The notes: generated from the letters alone by a model not told the origin. A stretch of DNA of 64,000 nucleotides from Cephalopachus bancanus (GCA_027257055.1 JAPVLO010000162.1:62001-126000); one strand, 5' to 3'. Positions 1-58,741 are shown, numbered from the stretch's first letter. Numbers and translations are program-made.

Positions 1-208
1 TGGGCAACTTGGTGAGACCTCATCTCTACAATATATAAAAAAACTTAGCCGGGCATGGTAGCATGCACCTGTAGTTCCGGCTACTTGAAAGGCTGAGGCA
101 GAAGAATCGCTTGAGCCCAGCAGATTGACGCTGGGGTGGCTGTGAGCATGCCACTGTATTCCAGCCTGGGCAACGGAGTAAGATTCTGACTCAAAAAAAA
201 AAAAAAAA
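1..208 (+). repeat. Alu SINE, cut by window edge
   Basis: Starts in the left arm (TGGGCAACTTGGTGAGACC) and ends in an 18-base A-tail. It has the lineage-type linker and the GACTC-A(n) end. Confidence 0.9.
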
Positions 209-996
209 AAGAAAAGCTCTTAGGCAAAAATATAAAGGTACTGACACTTGGAAGTTGGCCAGCACACAGGCACCGCCATGTTTGCTCGTCTTCCTTCATC
301 CAACGTCTACCCTCTTTCCCCTGTTTTTCTCTTTACAATTTTTTAGCTCCCAACTAACTGGTTCTGTCAACAATCCTCATGTTTATGATCTCAGGCTTAC
401 TTTCACCAATCTAGTGAGGCGGTTTCATTTCCCTTTCCAACCCCTGGCTAACAGTTTCTTCTGGAAAACGTTTCCCCAATTAACCTCATTTAGTTCTGAT
501 CATCTCCAAATTACCCACAGCATCTACTCCTGAGGCTATGTTGGCTTGAACCTTCAAATCCCAGTGGGAAACAGTGAAGAGGGTTTGGTGTGAGTCTCTG
601 ATGCTGCCCAACCTCTTCTCAGTTTGGGGGCCAGGCCCCAGCTGATGAAAGAAGTCTCCATGGTCAGACGGGGGCACATTGCCAGCCCTGGCCACACTGA
701 CCCTCCTGCTAGTCTTCACATAGGATCACAATGCAGGTCAGAGAAAAAACAGCAGTATAAACACTGAGGTGGCTGCAGCGATCACGGTGGACCCCAAGGG
801 ATCCAGAACCACACTCCACACCAATTCCTCATTCTCCTCACAAGCACAGGCTCCTCCTAGTACACGACAAGACCTGTCCTGGGGAAGAAGCGACCTTGCT
901 CTCTCGGTGCAGCCTGCCTCATTCCTCTCCTGCCCCCAAGATGCCACTTCTCTCCCCAGCCCCACCCTGTTCAAGCTGGTCAGGGCGGCCACTCAC
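1..996 (-). other. STRIP2: STRIP2 intron 4, partial
   Basis: Begins inside an Alu (1-208). The remainder (209-996) is single-copy-looking sequence in which I see no exon, RNA gene or recognisable repeat. Confidence 0.8.
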
Positions 997-11549
<10,553 letters not shown>

Positions 11550-11559
11550 GCCGCGGGCC

Positions 11560-11760
11560 GGCGCCTCCCTTCGGGGCTCCGCACGCTCTGCCCGGGGCGA
11601 CCCCGCCGCCGCGCGCCGGGAGCCAGGCCCCGCCCCCGCCGCCGCTATTGGCTGGCGCCACTCCCCGCCGCCCCGCCCCGCGACGCGATTGGCTTTCCTG
11701 CCGGAGCGGGACTCGAGGAGGTGGGGGCTCAGTCGGGGCATTTTTTTTACGCTCTGCTGC
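11560..11760 (-). promoter_or_regulatory. STRIP2: STRIP2 proximal promoter: GC boxes and two CCAAT boxes
   Basis: Reading the minus strand, GCCAAT occurs at 11693-11688 and again at 11652-11647, 41 bp apart. GC-box-like (CCCCGCCCC on plus) runs lie between and just downstream of them. There is no TATA box. The pairing of CCAAT (NF-Y type) and GC (Sp1 type) boxes 100-145 bp upstream of the ATG suggests transcription starts around 11580-11640. The exact start is inference. Confidence 0.7.
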
Positions 11761-12868
11761 TCGGTCCTGCGGCAGGGCAGGTGGTCCGAGTCTCCCCGGC
11801 GGCTCCGGGCCCCGCACTTCCCGGACACCGGGTGCTGCGCTCGGGCGGGTGGTCGCTGCTTGTCGCTCGGCGTCTGTCGGCGCTCATGCCCGCCCCAGCA
11901 GCGACCTTTCCCCGGAGCGCTTAGTCTCCGCCTCCTGCTCCACTGCGGGCTCCGTGCCCCTCCACCGCGGACCAGACCCCCACATCCCGCCTGGTCGCAG
12001 GGGAGGGTGGCCCCGCCGGGTGGCCGAGGACGCCGCAGGAAACGAGGGGCCCGCCCTCTCCGGAAGCCGAGATCTCTGAAGAGGACGCAGAGATCTCTCA
12101 GAGGGCTCGGCTGGGAGGCGAGGCGGGGCGGGCGGTGGGGGGTTGGAGGGGGGCGTTTTCACGCCCCCGAAACTGCTGATGCCCTGTAGCGCTGCTCCTG
12201 GCCATCGCCCTTCCCTGCCAGGGTGGGCGCCTTCCTCAGGCGTGAGCTGGGGGGGGTCAGTGTTGGCCTTTCCTTCCTTCCCCCAGCTTTCTAAGGTCCT
12301 TCCTAAGGGCTCAGTGTGAAGGAAGCAAACGAGGCTGTCTGATCTGCCCCCTCCTGGAGTTGCCTAAAAAGGAGCTTGCAGTAAATATTTAGACGGCTAG
12401 CTTGGTAATAGAAGCCCAAGCAGGGAGTAGTGGGACCAAATCGCTGTCCACGGCGGGTGGCTTTAGGAAGGGGGTGGGGACACCGCCCTGGCACGCTCCA
12501 GATGTCACATCGCACCTCTCTGCTGGGTTGCTTTCACAATCCAACATTCATGATGAGGAAACTGGACTCACAGACTCCTCCTTGCACTTCCCAAGGTGTT
12601 ATAGGCCATCGTGTCTCGGTGTCTTGTGTATGCCGTTCTCTGGAGGTTCTTCTGTTCCCTCGGTTGACTCCTTTTCTCCCTTACAATTCTCCTGCAGAAA
12701 GTCTTCCTTTTGGCCCTCCTCAACCCATTCAGGCCGTGTTGGTTGGTGTCAAGCCAAATGTCTGGATCCAAAATCCTAACGTTTTCCCATATACCCAAAG
12801 CAAGGGACCCACAGCCTTGACTCACTCTTCCCATATCGTAGGGGCAACTCTGCCCCTTTTCTTTCTTT

Positions 12869-12944
12869 TTTAAAAATTTATTTATCGTAGAGATGAGGTC
12901 TCGCCAAGCTGTCCAGGCTGGTCTCGAACCTGTGGGCTCAGGCT
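12869..12944 (-). repeat. Alu fragment
   Basis: A 76-bp internal piece (TTTATCGTAGAGATGAGGTC through CGAACCTGTGGGCTCAGGC), with no tail or head. Confidence 0.8.
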
Positions 12945-14490
12945 CTGCCCCCTTCTTAACCACATCTCTCCCTTCCTCGTTCCTCTGCCAGCTAGTGTCA
13001 GAACAAGGCAGGCTTAGAGCACTCCTTGGGCCTCTTTGGGCTTCTTTTTCTCCCTGGTCCCCAACATCTCTGAGAACTGTACCTGTCCATCTTCCCTGTC
13101 CTGTCCACCCCCACTCTTAACCGCAGCCTGGATGTAGGCTCCATGAGAGCAGGACCAAGTTTTCATGTTCGTATGCTTCATGTATGTATGTTCAACACAG
13201 GGTTTCACGGCCCTCTATTGACACTTGGGGCTGAAAAATCATTTCTTGTGGAAAGCTATCCCATGCATTGTAGGATGCTTAACAGAATCCTTCATCTCTC
13301 TTCACCAGATGCCAGTAGTACCCTCCCCCTAGCTGTGCCAACCAAAAAGGTCTCCAGATATTGCAAAATGTCTCCCAGGTGGCAGAATCTTTGGTTGAGA
13401 TCCTTGGTTTATAGAATTGAATTGATATGAATTTCTAAGAACATCCCTGGCTCAAGGCCTAAGCTATTTGCTTTTGGGATTTTTCTCAGGGTATGATTTG
13501 TTAAACTCCTAAAAAAATTTTACACTCTGCTTTAAAATTCACAACCCACGTCTTGTGCATCACTGCTTCATTGTGGTAAACTTGCCACAGCACAGTCCCT
13601 TTGGGTTTCTTAAAAAAAAGAATTCATTATTCTACCTTGCTTCTTCTCAGCACTTCTCCCTCTGAGCAGTCAGAGCAGCCCTGGGATTGACAGGCCCAGG
13701 ACTTCATATATTCTTTTGCACTTCTAGTCAATCAGCAGGATCCCATCACTGGTGCAGATGAGAGTGGCCTGTTCTGCAGCTTTGTTCCTTTTCTTGCCTA
13801 GCCCTAGGGCAAAGGACAGACACTGACCTTGGATGGAGGACAGCTCTCAGGTCTCCTCTGGTCTCTATCTGAAGCCAGTTGCTAAGCTTAGAGCTCCAAT
13901 TGGCTTTACTTTCAGAGAAGAAATTTGAGAAATAGGTGCTCTGAAGATTACAAAGAATCAGTGTGAGAGACCTCAGTACATGATCTTTTCCACAACTCAG
14001 GGGAATGGAAGACAGTAAAGATCTGACCTCTATCAGCTTGCTGAGAACTCGCAGTAAGGAGTAAGGTACCTGAAAACAACCGGAAGTTACGAGAAACTAC
14101 AGATTAACTGAAAACTTTGAAGCTATAGGTCATGGAATTGGCATACACTCATTATTTGTCAATCAAGAAGTGGTAGTAGCTATCAATACTATTGACCATA
14201 GAGGCACCCATGAGTCACTCATATCTGGGAACAGATTAGTCAGGGCTATCAAGTCATCTTGCAGAGAAGGTCCAGTGCTGTTATTTTTAAATTCAGTTAT
14301 TTAAAAACCTATGCCACCAACTTCCCTTGTCCCCAAACTGAGGGTGCTGGCAGAGGTTTGGAGGTATAAAAGGTAGAGTTACAAGGATCAAATATATCCG
14401 GTTCCCCATATAAACAATTCACTTTAACCCATGGATGTCAGATGTTTGAATTAAACAGTTAGTACCCGACGTTTGGAAAGCTTAAAAATA

Positions 14491-14780
14491 GCCGGGCTCG
14501 GTGGCTCAGCCTATAAACCCGCGCCTTTGGGAGGCTGAGGTGAGTGAATTGCCTGAGCCTGCGGGTTCGAGACCCGCCTAGGCAACTTGGCGAGACCTCA
14601 TCTCTACAATAAATCAAAAAATCAGCCTGGCGTGGTAGCGCATGCCTGTAATTCCGACTACTTGGAAGGCTGAGGCGGAAGGATTGCCGGAGCCCAGGAG
14701 GTCGAGGCTGCGGTGGCCGGGAGTGGCCACTGCACTCCAGTCTGGGCGACAGAGTGAGACTCCAACTCAAAAAAAAAAAA
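14491..14780 (+). repeat. Alu SINE, young lineage-type copy with target-site duplication
   Basis: Close to the window's consensus, with the GTGGCCGGGAGTGGCCAC palindrome. Flanked by a 13-bp direct repeat AAGCTTAAAAATA at 14478-14490 and 14781-14793. Confidence 0.95.
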
Positions 14781-15032
14781 AAGCTTAAAAATAACATGCA
14801 GGAAATCTTCAAGTACCTGCTTTTTGAGGCTATCAGATAATCCTAGCTATCAGCTAGGATAATATAATAGAAAAAGTATAGAACACCTTCCTCTCCCCAG
14901 AAAAGGCCTGTGTAGATGTAATGAAGCAGTGGAGGTTGGAGAGCTTCAGACTGACACAAGGAACTGGGGTTCATACAGTCAGCAGCGTGCTCTGTAAACA
15001 AGAAGTATTTTTATACATGAGGTCATTACATT

Positions 15033-15311
15033 ATTTTTTTTGACTAGGAGTCTCACTCTGTCACTCAGGCTGGAGTGCAGTGGCATGCTCACGGCCACTA
15101 CAGCCTTAACCTGCTGGGCTCAGGCAATTCTTCCGCCTCTGTCTTCCAAGTAGCTGAAACTACAGGTACATGCTACCACACTGAGCTGGCTTTTTGATTT
15201 ATTGTAGAGACGAGGTCTCACCAATTTGGTCTCGAACCCCTGAGCTCAGGCAATCCTTTCGCCTCGGCCTCCCAAGTTCTGGGTTTATAGGCTTGAGCCA
15301 CCGCACCCGGC
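15033..15311 (-). repeat. Alu SINE
   Basis: Older lineage-type copy (GCATGCTCACGGCCACTAC), ending GCCACCGCACCCGGCT. Confidence 0.92.
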
Positions 15312-15320
15312 TTACATTCT

Positions 15321-15605
15321 TTTTTTTTTTTGAGTTGGAGTCTCACTCGGTCGCCCAGACTGGAGTGCAGTGGCCGTTCCCTGCCACCGCAGCCTCGACC
15401 TGCTGGGCTCCAGCGATCCTTCCGCCTCAGCCTTCCAAGTAGCCGGAACTACAGGCATGCACTACCACGCCCGGCTGATTTTTTGATTTATTGTAGAGAT
15501 GAGGTCTCGCTGCCCCGGCGGGTCTCGAACCCGCGGGCTCAGGCAATCCACTCACCTCAGCCTCCCAAAGGCGTGGGATTACAGGCTGAGCCACCGAGCC
15601 CGGCT
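15321..15605 (-). repeat. Alu SINE, young lineage-type copy
   Basis: Inserted immediately beside the previous Alu. A 12-bp duplication GGCTTACATTCT flanks it (15309-15320 and 15608-15619). It shares the TGGCCGTTCCCTGCCACC right-arm motif. Confidence 0.95.
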
Positions 15606-15633
15606 CTGGCTTACATTCTTATTCTAGGAGATA

Positions 15634-15760
15634 AGCATTAGCCATTTTATAGGCAAGAAAACTGGGGCTCTGAGTGGTTATATAGTTTGGTCAAGTTATA
15701 GCACATATAAATGGCAGAGCTGGGATTTGACTCAATGTTCAAACTCTTTCCACAACACTG
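15634..15760 (+). repeat. MIR SINE
   Basis: CATTTTATAGGCAAGAAAACTG and GGCAGAGCTGGGATTTGACTC follow the MIR core; the 5' end is cut by the Alu insertion. Confidence 0.75.
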
Positions 15761-15867
15761 TGAGGTGGAGAGGCCTGCACAGCAGTGGGCAGCCTACGCT
15801 TCCCTTGTGAGTCTGGAACTAAGGCCCAGGAATCCAAGGTTATAAATTTTTCATAAAAGTTGCTTTG

Positions 15868-16376
15868 GGTCAGGTGCAGTAGCTTATACTGTAATCCCAG
15901 CACTTTGGGAGACCAAGGCTGGAGGACTGATTGAGTCCAGGAGTTTGAGACCAGCCTGGGAAACATAGTAAGACTCTACAAGAAAATAAGAAGGCCAGGC
16001 TCGGTGGCTCAGCCTGTAATCCCAGCGCTTCGGGAGGCCAAGGTGAAAGAATTGCCTGATCCCGTGGGTTCGAGACCTGCCCGGGCAACTTGGCGAGACC
16101 TCATCTCTACAATAAATCAAAAATTAGCCTGCGCAACGGGGTGAGACTCTAACTAAAAAAAAAAAAAAAAAAAAGAAAATAAGAAAATAAGCCTGGGAAA
16201 CATAGTAAGACTCTACAAGAAAATAAGCCAGGCATGGTGGTGTGTGCCTACAGCCCCAGCTACTTGAGAGGCTGAGGTGGAAGGATCAACTGAGTCCAGG
16301 AGGTTGAGCCTACACTGAGCTGTGATCATGCCACTGTACTCTGGGTGACAGAATGACACATGGACTCAGAAAAATA
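15868..16376 (+). repeat. Older Alu (AluJ-like) split by a second Alu
   Basis: Left part 15868-15990 and right part 16190-16376 make one dimer. A 38-bp segment of it is present on both sides of the inserted element. Confidence 0.88.
15993..16174 (+). repeat. Alu SINE with internal deletion, nested in another Alu
   Basis: Lineage-type left arm (GGCCAGGCTCGGTGGCTCAG) joined directly to the end of the right arm (CGCAACGGGGTGAGACTC) and an A(20) tail, with most of the right arm missing. Confidence 0.9.
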
Positions 16377-16921
16377 AAATAAAAAAGCTACCCAATGATG
16401 GCTACCTTGCCATCTTTAGTTCAGAAAGAGCTGGCAGTGAGATTCATCATCTGGTGACTGACTCAGGCAACTTGGTTTAGAGGCAAGCCTCCACCTGACA
16501 CATTTCTTTTTTCCCTTTGGCTGGAGAGTCAGGTCCGGGTGTCAGGGTTCTGTGGTCCCCCCCATCTTGTGGACGCTGATTTCCTGTGCTCTCCAGCTAA
16601 GGGCTCCGGAGGAGGGCCTGGGGGACCCAGAACCCGCTTTGGCTACTCTGCCCGGAGCCTCCAGTCCTTAACTCCCAGGGTGTTGGTGTTGAGAATGCAG
16701 GATCTTTGCACACACGGCCAGGGTGTGTGTTGGGGGGTTGGGTGGGGGGCAAGGCAGGCAAGGCCAAGGTCATCCCAATGTGCTGTTCATGCCTGCTTCC
16801 CTCTCCACCTCCTTGCCCTGCAGTGGGTGCTTCAGCTCATTACCCAGAGGTCTCATTCATCTCTGAACGTCTAGTTCACAGAAGCAAAAATGTCCTTGAC
16901 AAGAATCTATTTTACGAGTAT

Positions 16922-16927
16922 TTTATT
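16922..16927 (-). terminator. AHCYL2: Distal AHCYL2 poly(A) signal AATAAA
   Basis: AATAAA on the minus strand, followed downstream (lower coordinates) by the U/GU-rich TTTTTGCTTCTGTG. Cleavage is expected 10-25 bases after it, near 16900-16910. Confidence 0.65.
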
Positions 16928-17411
16928 TGTTTTTGGAGATTACATAGTCATTATTGCTGATCTAATACAATCACTTAGACATAAAGATTTCCAAGAGCGT
17001 CTCAGAGCTGGCAATCCTTGGAGGCCTTAATACTTTCAGTGAGACGACAGAACTAGATGATTATTTCTAGGTATGTATATAGAGTTTAGAACTCGTCCAC
17101 ACATGATTTGCTGGTGTTGCCTGTTTTCCTTCAGTAATTTTCCTTAATTAATAAACTTAATGCAAAAATGCATTTTGATTCCTTTTTTTTAAAACCATGA
17201 CAAAGTTAACTTTGAGAAAACCACAGGAGCAGCAATGTCCGATTTGTTCAGAGAAAAGCCAAGCAGCAAAAAAGCTTTGCAGGAGTATGTGGCCAAGGGG
17301 AGCCGTGCTCACACGGGAAGGTAGGATGGAGAGGCGGGAGGGCAGAGGGAAGGGGGACTAAATACATTTTTTTTGTTAAACGACAACAAGCAAACTGAAT
17401 ATCTGCATTAA

Positions 17412-17553
17412 GAAGGCAAAAAATCCAGGCGCAGTGGTATGCACCTGTGGTTCCAGCTACTCGAGAGGCTGAGGCAGGAGGACCTGTGCCCTGGAGTTTG
17501 AGACCAGCCTGGGCAACACAGAGAGACTCCTGTCTCTGTTAAAGAAAAAAAAA
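17412..17553 (+). repeat. Alu monomer inside the AHCYL2 3'UTR
   Basis: CAGGCGCAGTGGTATGCACC, CAGCTACTCGAGAGGCTGAG and TTTGAGACCAGCCTGGGCAA, then an A-rich tail. It is antisense to the AHCYL2 transcript. Confidence 0.85.
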
Positions 17554-18605
17554 AGGAAAAAAGAAGGCAAAAAAAGGCCTTGAAAACTAGCACAAATTCA
17601 CGGTAGAGAAACGGTATGCATCCTCACAGGCCAGATCCACACACAGATGCTCAGCCTTCTTTCCCACGCTTCCAGGTAGCTAGGATGCAGCTCAGGTGAG
17701 AGGCTGAAGGAAAGAAGACACATGTGCTCCAATTCCAAGAGCAGAGGGAGTACTGACTGATTCCAACACTAAGACAGAACCCACATACTCAAGAGGCCTG
17801 GGCCTCCTTCTTCTTAGTGGTTGATGACACAGGGCCCCCAGAGAGAGGAAGAGAGGCCATCTGAAATTCAGGGGCAAATACCTCCCTGAGGGCAGCAACA
17901 CCAGCAACCTGAGATGCCAGGTGTAGCTCCTTCTGTATCTGGAATGGGTCTCTTCACTCCAGCACAGCAGCATGTACTATGAGGCCCAGCACGTAGTACA
18001 CTCCATAGAGTACAAGGCTTGGCTGAGAAACAGCAGGTTATGATTTTTGGTCTCTAAGAGCATAATAGGCTAGAGTCCAAATACCTGCCAAATGGAATTT
18101 GCTCTGGATATAAGATGAGGTGCAAAGGTCTGAATCTTAGGGGACCCTCTTAATTAATACAAAAATCAGAACTAGGTAGGCAAAAGGAAGAATTCAGTGG
18201 CTTGGTGGAATTTGAGCATTTCTGATCTTCCTTATAAAAAAGAATATAGCTGTGTGTGGGCACTTCTCTTGTTGCTGAGACATACGGCCTCAGAAGAACT
18301 AGTCTATGGGCTGAGCCTGTATACTATTTAATGAGGTAAACACCAATTTACCCAAGCTCCACCTCCCTTCTTCTAAAAGAAAGGTCACTTCCAGACCAGT
18401 TCTGAGGGTACGGGTGAAGACTGGGCGAATTGGAGAGGGCGGAGGCAGGGGACGAGAATCAGGATGGAAAAGTTACAGTGATCAGGGTAGCCTGGTTTCA
18501 TTGAGTCACCTTGGTTTTGAGACTTTGAGGCAGACCAAAAATGGGAAAAAATGGGAGACAAACATGAGAGGGTGAAACAGGGTCAGCAAGAGGGAGAGGA
18601 TCTCA

Positions 18606-18611
18606 TTTATT
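18606..18611 (-). terminator. AHCYL2: Possible proximal AHCYL2 poly(A) signal AATAAA
   Basis: A second canonical hexamer on the minus strand inside the 3'UTR (GAAATAAATG context). Its use would give a 3'UTR of about 1.4 kb. No independent support. Confidence 0.35.
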
Positions 18612-20000
18612 TCAGGATTCCTTGGGCCACTCCAGACTTCAACTCTCAGAACTAATCTGGTCCCAATGAAACTGAGACCAGCAGTCAGTCTTCAAAAGGA
18701 ATCCAGTTCTTGGGTGGGACATGAAATTTCATGCTGCTCACATCACTAATTTTTGGTAGTGTTGGAGTTACTCAAGAAACTACCTCCGAAATAGCGTCCT
18801 TACGTGGAAGAGGTCAGATCAGAAAAGATATGCCAGCAGAGAAGAAAGACCACAGATCAGATTACAGATCCGGTTTCATCCACAGCAACCCAAAGGGATG
18901 AATGTCTGATGAGGTTCAAACTAGTAAGGCTAGTTTTGAGCATCTGGACGCAGTCACAGTTTCATCTCTGTATCCCTCAGCCAGTCAAGCTGTAAAGGCC
19001 TTCCTGAGAAAAAAATAAATATACTCTGCTTCTTTAGGCTGTCAAGCTGTGGGCCTGAAAGACCTGCCCCATTTCCAAAGCCTTAAACCCTTGCATCCTT
19101 GGCAAAGTATGCCTTTCCCTACTCAGTTTCAGAAGTGGCTGTAGGCAATAGCAGGATGTTTCAGGAAGCCATGTTTCACAACAAACCCTCCTTTTCTGAG
19201 ATAGCGCCAATCTGGAGGGGCTTCCTGGGAAACCATCCAGTTAAATGACAAGGAAGTAAAACTCCCAAGGGAGCTGGTCCCACTTCCTGAGCAGAGGTTG
19301 GTTGGGTTAGAATGACAGCAAAACAAATGTCTGACAAACACCAGAGCTGTGGAGGAAATAACGGAAGCATATCCTCTTGCAACCAGAAAGTATTAAAATG
19401 GACATAAATATTCAAGGAAAAGGAGTCCTGGTGAGGAAGAAGATCCCCAGTAGGCACGGCACAGCTGAGTGCCTGGTGTCATTTGCCAAAGCCATGAATA
19501 AAACCCCTTTCTCAGCAGCCTCTTTATGGAGAAGGCAGTGACAGTAATGGTCAAGGCTGAGAACCCAGGTCACGGTAATTCAGTGGCTTCCAAAAGGCCT
19601 CACCTGGGGAAGGGCTGAGAAAGGCAGCTGCTGAAAATATATTCCAGAAAAACTCCAGGGTACACGGAGTCTGGAGTCCCTGGACTAACTCCTGAGCCTG
19701 GACAAGAGGATTCACAACGGGGAAGGAGGCGAATGCCGCGCTGGGGACGGTCACCCCATTTCTCTCCTTCCTCAGCCTGTCCTCTGTGGCTCTCATGGCC
19801 CTCGGGACAGTAACCACACTCTGGGCCAAGACTACAGGCACAGGATTCTAGGTTTTAATAAATAAATAACCTAACACACAGGGTGAGCACGGCGGGCAGC
19901 TCTGATTGGAGAAGCAGCTTGCTGAATTCTTTCTTGTATAGTAGTGGAGAAAAGGCTTGGAGTTTGATTCCTTAGAACTTCTGGCTTGAGTTACAGGAAC

Positions 20001-55660
<35,660 letters not shown>

Positions 55661-58626
55661 CTAACTGGTACCATGCAGCTGTCTCAATCATCTCGTATGG
55701 AAAGTGTTTCCTACAGGTCAGAAAGGGAAGCTGAGAGAGGTTGCTAAAGACAGTCTCCCTGGATAACACCAACTTGAACTAGGGCTAACTTTATCTTCAG
55801 AACATGCAGAGTTCCTTGCATATGCAAAAAAAGGAAGGGTCACACCATGGGAGCATTAGGTTAGAATTTCTGAGGTAAGATCAGGGCCGTAAACTTATGG
55901 GTTTTTGGGATTTCAGCTATTCTGCTCTGTCTGCTGCTTAAATGTCTGATATAATTTGTGGTTTAGTACAATAACTGGACAGATAAGACCTAGAAAACCC
56001 ATGGGAAAGTAATTAAGAACCAGACAAAAAAATGTTTGTCTGCTGTAACAGAGCTTTCTTTTCTCAGACTGGCTGTGATGGGGCTGAGCCATGCTTGCAG
56101 ACGCAATTAGACATTGACAATGAAGCATTATTCAATGTGCTCTCCTTTCTTGCTGGCCTCAGTGGGCCCTGCATTAGGCGTTTTAGATTCCCAAAGAAGT
56201 AAATAAATCTTCTTGGTACAATCAAATGCTCTGATAACTAATCCATTTAGCAACATACACTAGAGGGTGGACGGTCTACAACTATGATTGTGCCTACAGG
56301 CAGCTGCTGCGACGGCTGTTCACATACTTGGCTGAGGTCTGTTTAGACTTCATACAATTCTGTAGTTGCTAATTATTTGCAAGATGATTTGAAGCAATTT
56401 CCTTCCTTGATTTATGTTTAAGTTTCTGAAGACAGTTCCTCCTAACCCCCACAGGTTTTGGGGGGTGTGGGGAGGGGTAAAAAGCACTGTCTAGAAAGCA
56501 TTTTCTCTCTCTCAGTGGAACCAGACAAGAGACATCATGTTTAAGGGGAGTAGCTGCGAAAGTTCAGCGTGCCTGCAGTCTGTGATACGTTGGTCTTCTT
56601 TATCCAGAGAATTAAGGCATTTCTGAGATTTCTTAGCAAAGAGTCTATCTCTGGGAGGGCTGCAAAAGGCAAGTCTGACCTTGCCCAGTTAATCAGGCAT
56701 GGCACTACGAAGTGTTTGGCCAGCAGGGGCCTGAGAATCTCCCTTGGGGCTGGAAAACTGCCCTAGAGCAAAGTCCTAACACGAGGCAACAGGAATGAAC
56801 ATGGGCACCAGGGGAGGTGAGAGAATTAGAAAATCCCCAAAGGGACTTTTGTTCTTGAAAGGAGCTAATCTGTACAGAAAGTCTATGGTTCCGCCTCCTA
56901 GGGTGAGTGAGAGCTCAAAGTACTTTTGGCAACAGAGCCCAGAAACAGCTTTTGGGCAGTCATCTGTTTCACTAATCAATATTAAGAAATAGCTTCTGAG
57001 TTAAATGCTTAGGGAAACTATTCTTCTGCCACCTGAGAAAGAAAAAGATAATAGGCATTCCTAATTCTGATCCAAATGTATAGGAAAATTGCTTTTGAAG
57101 AAAGTGTTTACATTCAAAATATCTTCAAAATGCAAATCCTTTCCCAGAACCATGATAATTTTTATGCTCCCCAATGGCCATTTAAATACAGTGGTCATAT
57201 GTTCTGGAGACAGACTTTGATTGAAGTCTCAGTCTCTGTTTCTGGGTGTATAAAGTGGAGGGGACACCAGAATCTATTTAATAGAGTTGTTAGCTTATTT
57301 GTATATTCAGTAAGTCAAACATTCAGCTGTTCATTCAAATTTTAATTATAAATCTACTATGTATTAGGCTTGTCTAGGTACTGGGAATCTGAACAGATTT
57401 CTAGGGTAGCGATGGTCCTTACCTTCATGGAGTTTTCAGTCTAGCAGGTGAGTCAGACATGAAATAATGAATTACTAAATTATTTAGAGGGTTTTTTCAG
57501 TATAGCTGTACTGTGTGCTATGAAACAGTAATCAGGATGCATAAGACTATGTAATAGGAGGGCATGACTTGCTGGAGTCAAGTTGTTGAGAAGATTAGTA
57601 AGTAAGATGACATAAGTAAAGTGCTTGGTGTAATGCTTGGCTACAGTAACTAAGCACTCAAGAAATAATACCTGACATTAGCCATGTCTGCACATTTTAA
57701 AATTCAGAACCAGCTATAACAGCTGTAGAAGTTCTTATTCAGCTTTAGGGTTCTGAACGGGAAGGGAATGACAAGTAGACATCGCCACTTAGCAGAGTCC
57801 TAACTCCACCCAGAGAGTTCTTCCCTCCCATGCCTCTTCAGTTTCTGAGGATGAAAAAAGCTTAAACAATTTCCTCTTAAAAGAAACATTCCAGTATTTG
57901 GCTTGAGTTGATCCCCCCCAACTCCAAAGGGGGGAGAATTGTTTATACCATTTTTTTCTTAACAGTAGTCAACTGGTTACAGTTAACTCGACCAATATTT
58001 TTCTTTCAGCCAAAATGGATTTATTTCCAAAGAGTCCTTTATAGAGACCCGCTCTCAGGTAAGAACCAAAGATATCAGTTGTCGAGGGTGCAATATGGTG
58101 GTCAGACCCAGAACAAGAGAACGTATAACTTCTGCAAACACAGGGGAAAGGCTATTCCTGAACGAATGTGACATTTACTCATTTATTTTTTGAGTCTATA
58201 CTCATTTCTGTTCTATATTTAAAGTAGCAAATGCATGAAAACAGTTGTGATAGTATAAGGATATATCCCAGGAAAATCTAGAGAAACCCAACATATATGA
58301 TGTACACACATGCTTGAATAGAATATTTGCAATTGTCGGTATATTCTGAAGTCCAGAGTCATAATTTAATTGAAAACAATCCAGTAATCTACTAAAGTAC
58401 AGATTTGCTTCACCCCTGATTGGTTACGTGACGAATTTTAAATTTATCCTACTATAAAACAGGGAGTGTAACAGATTCCCTCTCTTCCCATGCTCTTCCC
58501 TTCCTCTAATTACCACCAGAATAATCTTAGGAATAAATGAGATAATATCCAAAAAGGATTGTTTCTAGGTATAAAGTATAATACTGGTCACACCTGAAAT
58601 GAAATACAATACTGGTCACACCTGAA

Positions 58627-58736
58627 ATCCCACTTTGGGAGTCCAAGACAAGAGAATAAGTCTATGCATTCCAGACTACCCTGGATAACACAGTGAGATC
58701 TCGTCTCAATCAATCAATCAATCAATCAGAAGTACA
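58627..58736 (+). repeat. Alu monomer scrap with TCAA microsatellite
   Basis: ATCCCACTTTGGGAGTCCAA to GAGATCTCGTCTC followed by (AATC)n at about 58708-58728. Confidence 0.75.
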
Positions 58737-58741
58737 ATATA

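Larger units (their letters stand above)
11761..16904. other. Intergenic interval between AHCYL2 3' end and STRIP2 promoter
   Basis: About 5 kb. It contains the upstream half of the CpG island (to about 12180), an Alu fragment (12869-12944), Alus at 14491-14780, 15033-15311, 15321-15605 and a nested pair at 15868-16376, and a MIR (15634-15760). Stretches 12180-12868, 12945-14490 and 16377-16904 show no gene, RNA or repeat that I recognise. Confidence 0.75.
16905..20000 (-). other. AHCYL2: AHCYL2 3'UTR
   Basis: Runs from the stop to an inferred cleavage site near 16905, about 3.1 kb, a length I recall as similar to the human message. It contains an Alu monomer (17412-17553). Otherwise it shows no repeats that I can name, which fits a retained UTR. 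Extent is inferred from the poly(A) signal only. Confidence 0.75.
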
